Source of the DNA: Lumbricus terrestris
Taxonomy: Eukaryota > Annelida > Clitellata > Crassiclitellata > Lumbricidae
DNA: 64,000 nt
Direction: 5' to 3'
Assembly: GCA_949752735.1 (NCBI GenBank)
Contig: OX457053.1
Coordinates: 23,769,682 to 23,833,681 of the forward strand
The notes beneath the pieces are model-generated. The model was not told the DNA's origin and searched no databases. It was given only the letters and a program-made list of their open reading frames with translations. Made by a program: the position numbers and the translations under genes. Positions 55,466 to 64,000 of this stretch are shown here, piece by piece (position 1 is the stretch's first letter; each line of letters begins with the position of its first letter).

Positions 55466-58400
55466 CTATTGTTATCATCACTATTATCATTACCTCTTTT
55501 TTCAACAGCTACAATGCACTCATGTACAAATCTTGGAATCTTCGTCTTTTCTCGTTCACAGAGATCCGTCAGACTTGACCCATAAACCGCATCTGAAGCA
55601 AAAATTTCAAATTCTGCACGTCACTTTCACAGACAGCCATGCTTAGCTTAGCTTAGTCCATCCCGTGCAGAACTGCACATCGGGCAACGCAGCCTTTCCA
55701 CTCCACCCGGTCCATCGCCATCCGAACAGCATCCTCCACCGTCATCTCCAAGCACTTCAGACAGCCATGCCCAGGCATTTTTGCACAGGTTTTAAAAAGG
55801 TGCTATATAATACTTTGGCATATCACACATACATGCGAGCGATGATGATAATGATGAAAATATCGACAACAACAACAAAGAAAAGAAAATTGATAATGAC
55901 CCTGACTGTTATGTGTTTAAGGGAAATCATCATTAGGTTATGCATGTGTGAGGAAGTTCACCAGCGTAGGAATATTTCCAGTTGTCTGAGCAGCAAGGCT
56001 TGATTTTTGTTCAACTTTTGCTCTTGCTGAGGTTTAAGACCACATGGGCAAGTGTTTGGGCATGGGTTTACCTCAGCAGATTTTCTTAGCCATTACCTTG
56101 GGGCATTGTGGTGTAGTGGGTATGTTTGTAGCCTTGCAGCCGGAGGGCTGCAGGTTCGACTCCCCCTCAAGCCGCCACGTAGGGACCTTGGGGAAGTTCT
56201 TCACTCGCAATTGCTCATTGCTTTGGTGTGAGACTCCGATGCAGTGTACGCTCTATAGTGAGGAGCGCCTCTGAGTAGCGTGCTTGAAGGGGCGCTATAA
56301 CAAGTGCACATACAAACCTTGTAGCAGTGTTTCCCATGATGGGTTTGGTGGAATCCTGAGGTTCCATGAGGGAAAGGCAAGGTTCTGTCACGATGTTGGA
56401 TAAGTATTGTTTGGATTTGATGTTAGGTTATAAATCAGACTCTGATGTGAAAAGAAGTTACGAGGAAAATATTTCACTTAAAATAACACGTAATCTATGT
56501 AAATTTTATGTACCTGACTCATTCATCTATTCATTACAAGGATTTACATAGTACCCCTTCAAGGCGACTACTCAGAAGCGTTCCTGACCCCAGAATAACT
56601 AAAAAGGACAGTTTTTAAGATGTGCATAGAAAGAGTAAGAGTGAACTGAGGGGTTAAAGCGCAGCGCCAAAGAGAACCCAACACAGAATCCAACTTTCCA
56701 GCATCAAAACTAACATCATAAAATATGTAAAAAAAGCAAAAGCACCAGGCCCGAGGGCAAAGCTTTAGAGAATTTCTTAGCCAATACTACAAAAGGTTTC
56801 CATTAGCCATAATCTTCTAAGATTCCTTTACTACCTCCTTTGATGATTCTCCTGAACTACAATGAATCTCATTGCCATTACTTTAGACGTTTCTCTTGGC
56901 CATACCTTTGATGGTTCCCTCTACTCTTGCCATTACCTTTGAGTATTCCTTATCCATTACCGTTACAGACTCCCTTTGTCATTACCTTCGACGATTTCCT
57001 CACCCATTACCATCGCAGATTCCTTTGCTATTACCTTCAGGGATTTCCTTATCCATTACCATTGCAGACTCCCTTTGCCATTACCGTTGAAGATTCCTTT
57101 GCTATTACCTTCAGGGATTTCCTCACCCATTACCATTGCAGATTCCTTTGCTATTACCTTCAGGGATTTCCTTATCCATTACCGTTGCAGACTCCCTCTG
57201 CCATTACCTTCGAGTATTTCCTCACCCATTACCATTGCAGATTCCTTCCGAGCTGTTTTAAAGAAATTTTTAGAACTGCACAACCCCATCTTTCCTTTCC
57301 CATCCTCCATGGTAAATTACTTTCAATCAGAGGAAAATGGCCTTTTTCAACTAGCTTTAACTGCACAGAAATGCTTCTACAACTGCACATATCCATTTAG
57401 AACTGCACATTTTGTGTACAGCTGCACGCTAAAAAAAGCCCTCGATTCCTTTGCTATTACCGTCAGGGATTTCCTTATCCATTACCGTTGCAAATTCCCT
57501 TCGCCATTACCTTTGAGGATTCCCTTAGCCTGGAGCAATTCCTTCGTAGGTCGGCGCTTCAGCCAGTGCAGCAGCTTGTCGGCAACGCGCAGTCGTTCTT
57601 CGCCGAGGACGCCTATATAGCTAGACATTCGTGACATCATCTCGACTGTTCGTGCATCGTCATTGAGAGCAGAAGTAGATAGAGGAACGCACGTAAACGA
57701 CGATTAGACAAAGCATGTAGAAAACACAGACTGTTAGAAAGCACTGTAGGTTAACGGTATCGACGAGGTGCGATCTGCGGCTGGAAGGATCACCACTCAA
57801 TGCGCAATTACCAGGGCTTAAAGTGTGCCTGGACGGTCATGGACGGCGTCCATGCACTTGTTTTAAAATCTGAACGCCGTCCAGCCACTTATTGGCGAGC
57901 ACAGAATGGAAAGGTAAGGGGCGTCCGGGCACTTCTTTTGGATTGGTAAAGGGCGTCCAGGCACTTATTTTCCAAACTTTAGGCACTGGCAATTACTACG
58001 GTTGCTGGTATCCAGAATTGTGGAAAAATAACTTGGGGGTTGGATTATTATCCACTTTGAATTGGGGTGTGAGAAGCAGACTTTACTATGGGGCTCGAAG
58101 GAGGGCTGAAACCCCCAACTCCCTGGCAATCCCCCCTGCTGGTATCATGCATTCGTTAAGCACCACAGCATCTACAATGGTGTGCATTGTGAAAGAACTT
58201 CTTCAAGGTCCCTAGAGGAGGAGGCTAGAACCCCATACTCTCCATGTTACGAGTCCAGCAGTCTAGTAGATTGGTCACCGTGTCCTAATACATTACCCTC
58301 TATGCTGAAAATCCAGTGAAGGGTATACTGTTTGGCCATTTCGTTACTCAGTGACAAATATGCAGGTCTTCAGAGGTGGGGTGGGTGGTGTGTGGAGGGG

Positions 58401-61400
58401 AGACCCATGTCCTGGTTAAGAGACCAGGATCAGATGGGAGAAATACATAGCCAATGATAATCATCTAGGGTCAAGAAGAAATGTCAGCATCACGTGCCCT
58501 GCAACCGATGCCCTGCAACCCCACATACAAGAACATACAAGAAACAGAGGGTCAATTGTGCATGAAAAGAAACAGACGTCTGACCCCCTACCAATGAGGG
58601 TATGGTTTGATCCTGTTTCCCATACAAAATGCACCTCCGGTCAGGGGTGGATCCAGGGGCCACGACCCCCATTTATATTTTTTAATATTTTCTACCAGTC
58701 ATTTTGGCTTGGAAAGTTGAAGTGACTTCCCTTTTTCGGCAACCAAGACGAAAATTTCCCCTGTCCCAAGATCGAAAATTTTGTCCCCTCCCCTTCGAAA
58801 ATTTCTATATTCGCCCTTGCCCCCGGTCCCTCACTGGGCAGAAGCGTCATAGCTGGATAAAAATAATACCGAATTTGAAGATATTCCGGGTTGGCGCTTT
58901 TGCCCCTTCCATCTCACAAGTCGCACCTCGAACATCGCAGATTAAGCTAGCAGGAAAATGCAAGGAGGCAAAGGAGAAGGAAGTGACTTTGCGAAACTGC
59001 ATACATCAGCCCACAGGTCGAGTTTGGCTGCAAAAATTTGTCCCACAAAGAGAGTCAAAATTGCTACTAGAAACATTTTTTTATGTTTATGTTATGATCT
59101 GCAAAATTTGATTGGTTCGAAATAAATGATCCCAATGTCACCATAATTCAGTTTTCAAGCAACTTAAAGCTCACATTTAATTCCTAATAAAATTTCCGTG
59201 TTTGGCAATAACTCTAGACCTAGGCCAAAACAAATACTTATTAAAAAATTAAATTTTGAAAAAAATTGTAATAAGCCAAAAAGAATTCTTTCGGAATCTA
59301 GCTGAAGTAAACACCCAATTAGAAGAGACCTGTTGATCAATTCAATGTCACTTCCTTAAAACAACCAATCAGATTAAAGCTGTTCTCATTCCTAAGAGAA
59401 TACATCGGCTAAATGCCAAATGAAATGCAGTCAAAACACAGGATAGAAACACAGTTAAAACATAATTTGATTGAAACAATTCAACATCAAAACACAAATG
59501 TACCTTACGACTGCATAATTATGTTTGATTGGTTATAATTATATGATTTAAAGTACAATAAACATACTACTACTGCTACTACTACTACAGCAGCAAAAAC
59601 ACTATCAAAACACGACTAAAACACAATCAAAAGTAACAATCATTATATACAACTAAAGGACAATAGAAACAGCGCTTCATATTAGAGAAGATGACCTGAT
59701 CCCATGCGGTTAACAGGCAACAAAGCAGAAACACAGGAGTGTCTTTTGAAATTGGCAAGCTATGGAAAATCAATGATATTCATTTCAAGGTGTTTAAGTT
59801 AAAGTTCATGAGGCTTCGAATGGAGACAACTGAAACTTAAATTGAAACTTAAACTGTAACAATGGAAACAATGGTAAACACTGGAAACCAACAAAACACA
59901 TACTGCTATCAGCAACAGGATCTATGTAGCATCAGCACTAGATGCGTAGTCATGCCCAACAAAATACAACTATTGGACACGATGATAGGAAACGCTATTA
60001 ACATACAAATACAAAGGAGCGGCTTGCATTAAAAAAAGAGGTTGTAAATGTAACAGGGTAAACTCAGTCATGCAAATGAAGTGGATTGGACCATCAAAAA
60101 AAGAAATCAAAGATCTTTTTACACTCAGTCCAAGTTCCTACCTCCTGTGTAAGAAAGATGGACAGTAACTGACGACAAAGTTCGTCTACAAGCAGACTGT
60201 TGCAAGTTAAGACCACATAAAGAAAGTGTCTTTCAACAGAGAAGAAGGCATAGCATAGCGTCTCAGGGCATAAGATACCAGAACATCAAGCACAATTGAA
60301 AATACCGCAGAAGGTCTTCAGAATCTACCGACGTAAGGTAAGGTAAGAACGTAATCATGCATTCATCATATGGTATATACCACATTTATCAAGTATGACC
60401 AACAGGAGTACATGAAGTAAGGAAGGTTCTTCTAAATCTAATGACATCTTTAGAATATTTATCGGTATTGATGGATGTCTTAGGTATCGATCAATGGCAT
60501 CAAGAGAAATCACACTCAATACTCAGAATCCACAGAAGAAGCCACGTTTAATTCCGATAAATCGGAGAAGCCAGAAGCCAGACTACGGTTGGTATGAGGA
60601 TCTTTCAAGTTTACCAATTACTTTCGATCGTGGAGTGCACAAAAGCAAATAAAGGCATCAAAAGAATTTTTAGGTCACCCGAGTCCTTAAGATTGAGGCC
60701 CTAAAAGCTCAAGGAGGAACTAGGTAACAAAATTTCACCAATCAAGGTCATTGCAATTAGAAAAACATCTGGGTCATACGAGTTCATAAATCTAGGTCGA
60801 ATGATGTCATCGGAAGTAAACAGCGTGAGCAAGCGTATATGCGGAGGAAAGAGAGCGCACGTACGTAGCAGCAGACGACGCAGTTGTTAGTCAAGCATTG
60901 TACCTGCCGTAGAAAACTACCGATTCATGCAAAAAACTACTAACCGGGTTTCGTTGGCGTCAAAGTACTGACGTCCTTCACTTCTTTCGCTGGAGTTGTC
61001 ACCTGCATCAGAACAACAACACACACTCCAGAAAATGCTCCACATAAATTGCCATTGATGATAAGCAACACACGTTGTTGGACTGGGAGCGCTTCTCAGT
61101 AGTTTACCTTGAAGGTGTGCTATATAAAAAGTCAATAATAATAATAATAATAATAAACAAGAGTGAAGACAGAAGTCCTCTGTATGAGCCCTTAGAAGCA
61201 GATATGGCCTGAAGTGTTGGCATCTTTATTTTTTGCGTCGGCATGCAAGGGCTTTACCACCCGCAACATAAAATTGGTTCCCTCATTCCGTGACTGAGAA
61301 TGCTGCTAAAGTGATTGGATTCCCCTAGATCGGACAGAAATCTAACAGCGTACGATTGATTTACCTAATAGCTGTTGCCTTAATTAAAAAAACCATCCTG

Positions 61401-63765
61401 ACTAGAATTAATTCTTCACCGGCAACACTCTTGAAAAATCGCAGTAAGAACTTTACAGTTACAAGTGTTCAAGTAACGAAAGCGTAACATAACGCAAGTA
61501 ATTTGTCTTGATTTGACCATGGAAACTACACAACTTTCAACCTGCAGACAGAAGACAAAAATGCACAACTGCAAATGCTGTGACACTCCTTCAAAAGTTC
61601 AGAAGCGCACTCACACGTACACATGGAGCGCCTCTGAGTAGTTTCTTGAAGGGGCGCTATATAAATGCTATGAATGAATGAATGAATGCCTTGTTCTGAG
61701 TGCTGAGCAATTCAGAGTAACCACTTCAAACCATACTCCAGTGTTGTCCAACCTTTTTGACACTGTGGATCTAGAAGACGAGGGCTGCATCGATAAACTT
61801 AAAGGCAACAATTAAAAATCATTGAAAATAAAAGGCTGTAACAAAATTTACTACGGTGCAGTGACGTAGACAAGGGGGGTTTCGAGGTTAAACCCCCCCA
61901 TTGGCCTAGGAAAAAGATTTTTTAAAGGCTGTTTATCCACTTTAATAAGAAAAAACAAAACAATTGCTTATAGTAACAATTGTCTTTCTTACTTTGTTCC
62001 CTTTGTTACTTCATTCCTTTTATTTACTGTAATACTGTTGGGTTGGTGTCAGAAAGAGCATCCGGCCAGGCCATAAAACCCCCAAATCCCCCCATCACAA
62101 ATTCCTGGCTATGCCACTGCTATGGTGCTATCATAATGAATGTGTCGTGGAAACTGGGTTATGTGCTCACAATGTCAAATAAGAAGTTAAGTTATGAACT
62201 ATTGGATTTTTGTGTTCTTCATTTTCAAAAAATTTGCAAAAATTTCAGTAGCTTGGGAGGGCCACTTAAAATCAGTCGGCAGGCCACATGCAGACTGCAG
62301 CACTGCCATGCTCAATGAGTCAGAAGGCGAAAGCTCCAACCAATCGGGATCCTTGAAGAAACTGCAACTCACAAGAACAGCAATGTTGTTTTCAAGTGAC
62401 TCCCTCCAGTGCTGAAGAACATCCTCGCTTTCGTTGTGTAGAAGATAAACATCACCTTTCGATAAAGTTAACTACAACAAAAACGACATATCTGTGTATT
62501 TCACACACAGTATTATGGCTCATGTATATGCTTGGTAACAATTATAATATTAAAACATGGATTCATAAAGCATCTATTCATTTCTCGCAATTGCGAAAGC
62601 CCTCCTTCAAGCTTTATACTCAGAGGCACTCCCAACTACAGCATGAACACTGCATCGGACATTCACCCCAAAGCGCCCAAGCAATTGCTAGTGAAGGACT
62701 TGCTCAAGGTCCCCACATGGCGGCTTTGAGGTGGATTCGAACCTGGTACCCTCCAGCTACAGGGCACCGAACTCATCACTATGCCACCGCACCACAAAAT
62801 GGCAAGTTAGTAAAGTATTTCCATATCCTTATAATACCGATGAGCTATGGACAGAGGCATGTCATACACTGCTCATGAAAGGTTTGCGAGCGAACACTGG
62901 TGTGTCCGTTCTGCAGTCGGGAGCGCCTCTGAGTAGAGGGCTAGAAGGGGTGCTATAACAAGTGCACATAAATACATATGACACCTGAGAGCGAGTGAGA
63001 TTAAGAGTGATAGAGAGAAAGAGGGATAATCATTATCGTCAGTATTAATTAACACCTTAACAGGATACATCTTATTCTTTAGGTCTGCTGCCTCCCGGCA
63101 GGTCCAGATGCCCAACGACGCCACTCTTCTCGGTGTTGTGCTTTTTCTTTTAGTTTTCCATATCCATCCTCCATCATCCAGTCCAAGAACTTTTCCCTAG
63201 GTCTTCCTCTTCCCCTCCATTTTGCCCTCCACTATGTCCCTTTGCAAGGAGTTGCCTCTCAGTACATGTCCTATCCAGTTCCTCTGCCTTGTTCTAATTG
63301 TATTCATCAAGGATCTTTCTTCTTCCACCTTCTTCAGGACTTCTTCATTTGATTTATGCTCTGTCCAGCTGACCCGTTTCATCCTTCTCCATATCCATAT
63401 CTCGAACGCTTCTATTCGTTTACAGGATACATAGAAGCCCCTAAAATGTGCTACATAAAATGACAACAATAGAATCATTGTTTCATAATTATATTCCACC
63501 TTAACATCTGGAGTTGAAGCGTTGGAGCAGCAACAGCAACAAAACCTCATGTGTTGAAACAAGCTCTCCCTCTGCCGGAAAAGAAACTCAAAAAGAAGCC
63601 TAGTAAATCATGTACTACAGAACTCTGACAACAGTTGATATATTATATTTAATGAACCGTAGTTACCACAAGAATCTGATTCTTCTTTTCGTCTGGTGAA
63701 GATGATATCTGAGCATCAACGAGATCCAATGTCAACTCCGATTTCCCCAAAGAATTAACCGATTT
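51595..63765 (-). CDS. ARHGAP12/15/27-like: PH-RhoGAP protein, C-terminal part, nine exons (ARHGAP9/12/15/27-like)
   Basis: Minus-strand exons, 5' to 3': 63765-63667, 62471-62373, 61002-60941, 57620-57511, 55592-55494, 54568-54491, 53968-53837, 52830-52725 and 51772-51595. All have GT/AG junctions and phases that chain to 963 nt (320 residues plus stop). The first two encode the C-terminal half of a PH domain. The fourth leads in with [16 protein letters not shown]. The rest are a full RhoGAP domain: arginine finger in [19 protein letters not shown] with the conserved Lys and Arg, and NRM…[13 protein letters not shown] with the conserved Asn. It should stimulate GTP hydrolysis by Rho/Rac/Cdc42-type GTPases at membranes. 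The order PH, short linker, RhoGAP and ending at the domain match the ARHGAP9/12/15/27 group. The start of PH and any SH3/WW domains lie beyond the window. Further linker exons between 57.6 and 62.4 kb cannot be excluded. Confidence 0.9.
52260..52490 (+). mobile_element. L2/CR1-like LINE 3' end
   Basis: Decayed frame ending [20 protein letters not shown] stop, then TTCTCTTTAAGGGGTGCTAT. Same ORF end and 3' untranslated end as at 28235. It lies in the intron between the last two RhoGAP exons, antisense to the gene. Confidence 0.75.
52490..52680. repeat. (GACA)n-type microsatellite
   Basis: Imperfect AGACAGAC repeats ending 45 bp before RhoGAP exon h, inside the intron between exons h and i. 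Confidence 0.9.
52725..52830 (-). CDS. ARHGAP12/15/27-like: RhoGAP gene exon h
   Basis: Acceptor TTCTGTTCTGCAG. Reads [17 protein letters not shown] and [10 protein letters not shown]. The frame stays open past the exon, but the phase required by the last exon selects donor ACCGA|GTCTGT at 52725, a weak donor. Confidence 0.85.
53021..53113. repeat. 31-bp tandem repeat, three copies
   Basis: AGGGCCTTCCACACTGGGAG plus TCTTTATGAGG, repeated with one substitution. Confidence 0.9.
53155..53400 (-). mobile_element. LINE 3' end, diverged subfamily
   Basis: On the minus strand, [15 protein letters not shown] and [14 protein letters not shown] remnants end in GGGAGCGCTTCTGAAAGGCT and an AAGCGCTTTATAAATGGTCA tail with (TACAA)n. 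It is related to the other LINE tails here but has its own end. Confidence 0.5.
53837..53968 (-). CDS. ARHGAP12/15/27-like: RhoGAP gene exon g: GAP domain core
   Basis: Acceptor TATATCCATAG, donor GCCTACA|GTAAGTG. Reads [20 protein letters not shown] and [15 protein letters not shown]. It carries the conserved Lys and Arg that contact the GTPase. Confidence 0.93.
54114..54383 (-). mobile_element. RTE/Jockey-type LINE C-terminal fragment
   Basis: An intact 89-codon frame: [20 protein letters not shown], then [20 protein letters not shown] and [15 protein letters not shown] stop. This is the characteristic ORF2 C-terminus. It lies in the RhoGAP intron between exons f and g, same strand. Confidence 0.85.
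54491..54568 (-). CDS. ARHGAP12/15/27-like: RhoGAP gene exon f: arginine finger
   Basis: Acceptor TTTGTAACAG, donor GACAACA|GTACGTG. Reads [20 protein letters not shown]. The Arg of VYR is the catalytic finger. The usual following Ser of YRxSG is Gly here. An earlier in-exon donor (CGTCAG|GTAGTG) would break the phase of the next exon, so the later one is chosen. Confidence 0.92.
54688..54905 (-). mobile_element. tRNA-derived SINE, family 2, antisense
   Basis: Reading the minus strand: a head with an A-box-like TGGTGTAGTGG and B-box-like GGTTCGAATTC; then GACCTTGAGCAAGTCCTTCA; then the body; then GAGCGCCTCTGAGTAG and GCGCTATAGAAATG at the tail. Confidence 0.8.
55294..55490. repeat. (ATC)n trinucleotide array next to a splice donor
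   Basis: Nearly pure ATC/GTC triplets ending just before the donor of RhoGAP exon e (55493). In the transcript it is a (GAU)n run starting a few bases into the intron. Confidence 0.95.
55494..55592 (-). CDS. ARHGAP12/15/27-like: RhoGAP gene exon e: start of GAP domain
   Basis: Acceptor TTTTGCTTCAG, donor AAAAGAG|GTAATG, phase 1 at both ends. Reads [14 protein letters not shown] and [15 protein letters not shown], matching the F.G..L..LC.RE…VP.FV..CI..VE pattern. Confidence 0.9.
55655..55765 (-). mobile_element. LINE C-terminus remnant
   Basis: On the minus strand [20 protein letters not shown] then [14 protein letters not shown] stop, like the ends of some non-LTR ORF2 proteins. A shorter copy is at 48905. 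Confidence 0.45.
56101..56315 (+). mobile_element. tRNA-derived SINE, family 2, full-length
   Basis: A-box-like TGGTGTAGTGGG and B-box-like GGTTCGACTCC in the head, then GGGACCTTGGGGAAGTTCTT. Its 3' end is GAGCGCCTCTGAGTAGCGTG and GAAGGGGCGCTATAACAAGT. ACCTTG flanks it at 56095-56100 and 56316-56321 (short possible TSD). Confidence 0.85.
56540..56660 (-). mobile_element. LINE/SINE tail remnant
   Basis: Reverse complement contains AGGAACGCTTCTGAGTAGTC and CTTGAAGGGGTACTATGT, the shared 3' end, preceded by a decayed LINE segment. Confidence 0.5.
56870..57520. repeat. 25-bp minisatellite built on a splice-donor sequence
   Basis: About 12 well-aligned units at 56940-57248 (24-25 bp, CCATTACCATTGCAGATTCC-type), decayed units before that, a 200-bp interruption, and about three more at 57449-57520. 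On the minus strand each unit contains AAG|GTAATGG-like sequence. The last unit is the true donor of RhoGAP exon d. Confidence 0.85.
57511..57620 (-). CDS. ARHGAP12/15/27-like: RhoGAP gene exon d: lead into the GAP domain
   Basis: Acceptor GAATGTCTAG, 110 nt, donor CTCAAAG|GTAATGG (phase 1). It encodes a basic helix [15 protein letters not shown] and AKGILK, as in ARHGAP12/15 (…FL.RRPT…L..KGI.KD). The exon's last 14 bases and its donor resemble the units of the adjoining minisatellite. Confidence 0.8.
57812..57988. mobile_element. hAT-type MITE, family D, perfect TSD
   Basis: Ends CAGGGCTTAAAGTGTG and CAAACTTTAGGCACTG. The duplication GCAATTAC is exact at 57804-57811 and 57989-57996. The interior has AAGTGC…GGACGCC units as in the 16274 copy. 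Confidence 0.92.
58642..58819. mobile_element. hAT-type MITE, family A, short inverted copy
   Basis: Begins CAGGGGTGGATCCAGGGG and ends TATATTCGCCCTTG. Flanks CCTCCGGT and CCCCCGGT match at 7 of 8. Confidence 0.75.
58820..60940. other. RhoGAP intron sequence, nothing further recognised
   Basis: AT-rich, with a short (CTA)n run near 59570. A linker exon could hide here, but no conserved motif with splice sites was found. Confidence 0.4.
60941..61002 (-). CDS. ARHGAP12/15/27-like: RhoGAP gene exon c: possible linker exon
   Basis: Acceptor TTCTGATGCAG, then [20 protein letters not shown] in phase 0. The donor TA|GTAGTT leaves phase 2, as the next exon needs. A nearer donor (CCCG|GTTAGT) would break the frame. 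There is no conserved motif, so this exon is the least certain. Confidence 0.4.
61075..61155 (+). mobile_element. SINE/LINE 3' end fragment with (AAT)n tail
   Basis: GGGAGCGCTTCTCAGTAG, CTTGAAGGTGTGCTATATAA and an (AATA)n tail. A truncated copy of the shared 3' end. Confidence 0.7.
61600..61691 (+). mobile_element. SINE/LINE 3' end with (GAAT)n tail
   Basis: GGAGCGCCTCTGAGTAGTTT, CTTGAAGGGGCGCTATATAA and a (TGAA)n tail. Closest to the LINE end at 28235. Confidence 0.75.
61859..62119. mobile_element. hAT-type MITE, family B
   Basis: Ends CAGTGACGTAG and CTATGCCACTG. Flanks CTACGGTG (61851-61858) and CTATGGTG (62120-62127) match at 7 of 8. The interior matches the 8406 copy at both ends, with about 95 extra bases in the middle. 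Confidence 0.85.
62373..62471 (-). CDS. ARHGAP12/15/27-like: RhoGAP gene exon b: PH domain C-terminal helix
   Basis: Acceptor TTTTGTTGTAG, 33 codons, donor GTTCTT|GTGAGT, phase 0. [17 protein letters not shown] ends the PH fold with its invariant Trp. Confidence 0.8.
62595..62800 (-). mobile_element. tRNA-derived SINE, family 2, antisense
   Basis: Minus strand: A-box-like TGGTGCGGTGGCATAG, B-box-like AGGTTCGAATCC, then GACCTTGAGCAAGTCCTTCA and GGGAGTGCCTCTGAGTATAA. Same family as 54688 and 56101. Confidence 0.8.
62885..62975 (+). mobile_element. SINE family 2, 3' fragment
   Basis: GGGAGCGCCTCTGAGTAGAG and GGGGTGCTATAACAAGTGCA, matching the 3' end of the 56101 copy. Confidence 0.7.
63080..63400 (-). 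mobile_element. RTE/Jockey-type LINE C-terminal fragment, frameshifted
   Basis: Minus strand: [20 protein letters not shown] and EGKMEGK, then a frame change, then the [24 protein letters not shown] end. Homologous to 54114-54383. It lies in a RhoGAP intron. Confidence 0.75.
63667..63765 (-). CDS. ARHGAP12/15/27-like: RhoGAP gene exon a: PH domain strands
   Basis: Acceptor TATTTTTTTTAG, 33 codons, donor CTTGTG|GTAACT, phase 0 at both ends. The segment [14 protein letters not shown] and KKNQILV matches the middle strands of ARHGAP-type PH domains (…ESS.DL.GA.I…KKNVF.I). Confidence 0.75.
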
Positions 63766-64000
63766 CTAAAAAAAATATATTCAAAAAATAAATTAAATAA
63801 CAAAACTGTGGAAGTCGGCAATTTGCTAACTAATGAAATCCAGGTTCTAGCCAACCTGTCGAGCTCAGACCATTATGTCATGTCGTTCCCGGCTAAAGAC
63901 TTGCGCTTCTCAGTCTGCATTTCTCCACCATAAGTTGCCTCACTGCTGTTGACTTTCTGGACATTTGCACAGTGGTCAGAGCATGGCCCATAACACGGAT

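Noticed and set aside
55253..55585. Poly-Ser and poly-Met frames around 55.3-55.5 kb
   Set aside because: Translation of an (ATC)n array; the adjacent real exon is on the minus strand.
56927..57620. Plus-strand frames of 157 and 214 codons with Tyr-His-Cys-Arg-Phe-like repeats
   Set aside because: They translate the 25-bp intronic minisatellite and run antisense through a real RhoGAP exon.

Overview
This is a repeat-rich piece of an animal nuclear genome. Intron-split genes with GT/AG junctions, tRNA-derived SINEs, LINE tails, a Ty3/gypsy element, many 8-bp-TSD MITEs and a large satellite array all point that way. The palindromic word TAGGCCTA is scattered through the unique sequence, a pattern I associate with echinoderm and other ambulacrarian genomes. 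The Mag/SURL-like look of the gypsy polyprotein fits a marine deuterostome. The species assignment is inference only.

Three host genes can be supported. (1) A GC-rich, serine-rich exon at 1923-2700 (+), not recognised. (2) A two-exon gene at 24172-26652 (+) encoding a 674-residue type II membrane protein with two glycosyltransferase-like halves. (3) The C-terminal part of a PH-RhoGAP protein of the ARHGAP9/12/15/27 type on the minus strand. The last gene runs from 63765 down to 51595 in nine exons whose splice phases all chain (963 nt). Most of its exons have no ATG-initiated open frame, so they show only as conserved motifs between splice sites. The arginine finger and the other catalytic residues of RhoGAP are present.

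The rest is mobile or tandem DNA. From 1 to 8.6 kb there is a SINE, a 26-bp minisatellite and several hAT-type MITEs. From 9190 to 13702 lies a nearly intact gypsy retrotransposon with identical 149-bp LTRs, a perfect 5-bp TSD, a Leu-tRNA-type primer site and one in-frame TAG early in gag. From 14.2 to 17.8 kb there are more MITEs, LINE-tail repeats and a 0.5-kb tetranucleotide array. From 17975 to 20760 there is an unfamiliar 2.8-kb element with 35-bp terminal inverted repeats, nine copies of a short internal motif, and an open 27-bp minisatellite. From 21.6 to 23.4 kb there are LINE, mariner and MITE remnants.

From 32.06 to 48.1 kb there is a satellite of about 44 monomers of about 340 bp. 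It is organised in a higher-order repeat of about 5.1 kb, flanked on both sides by a different repeat of about 345-bp period, and interrupted by one 1145-bp MITE. From 51.6 kb to the end the RhoGAP gene is interspersed with SINEs, LINE tails, MITEs and intronic minisatellites. One of those minisatellites appears to have grown from a splice donor site. The SINEs share their 3' end, including the ORF stop codon, with LINE remnants in the same window, which suggests a SINE/LINE partnership.
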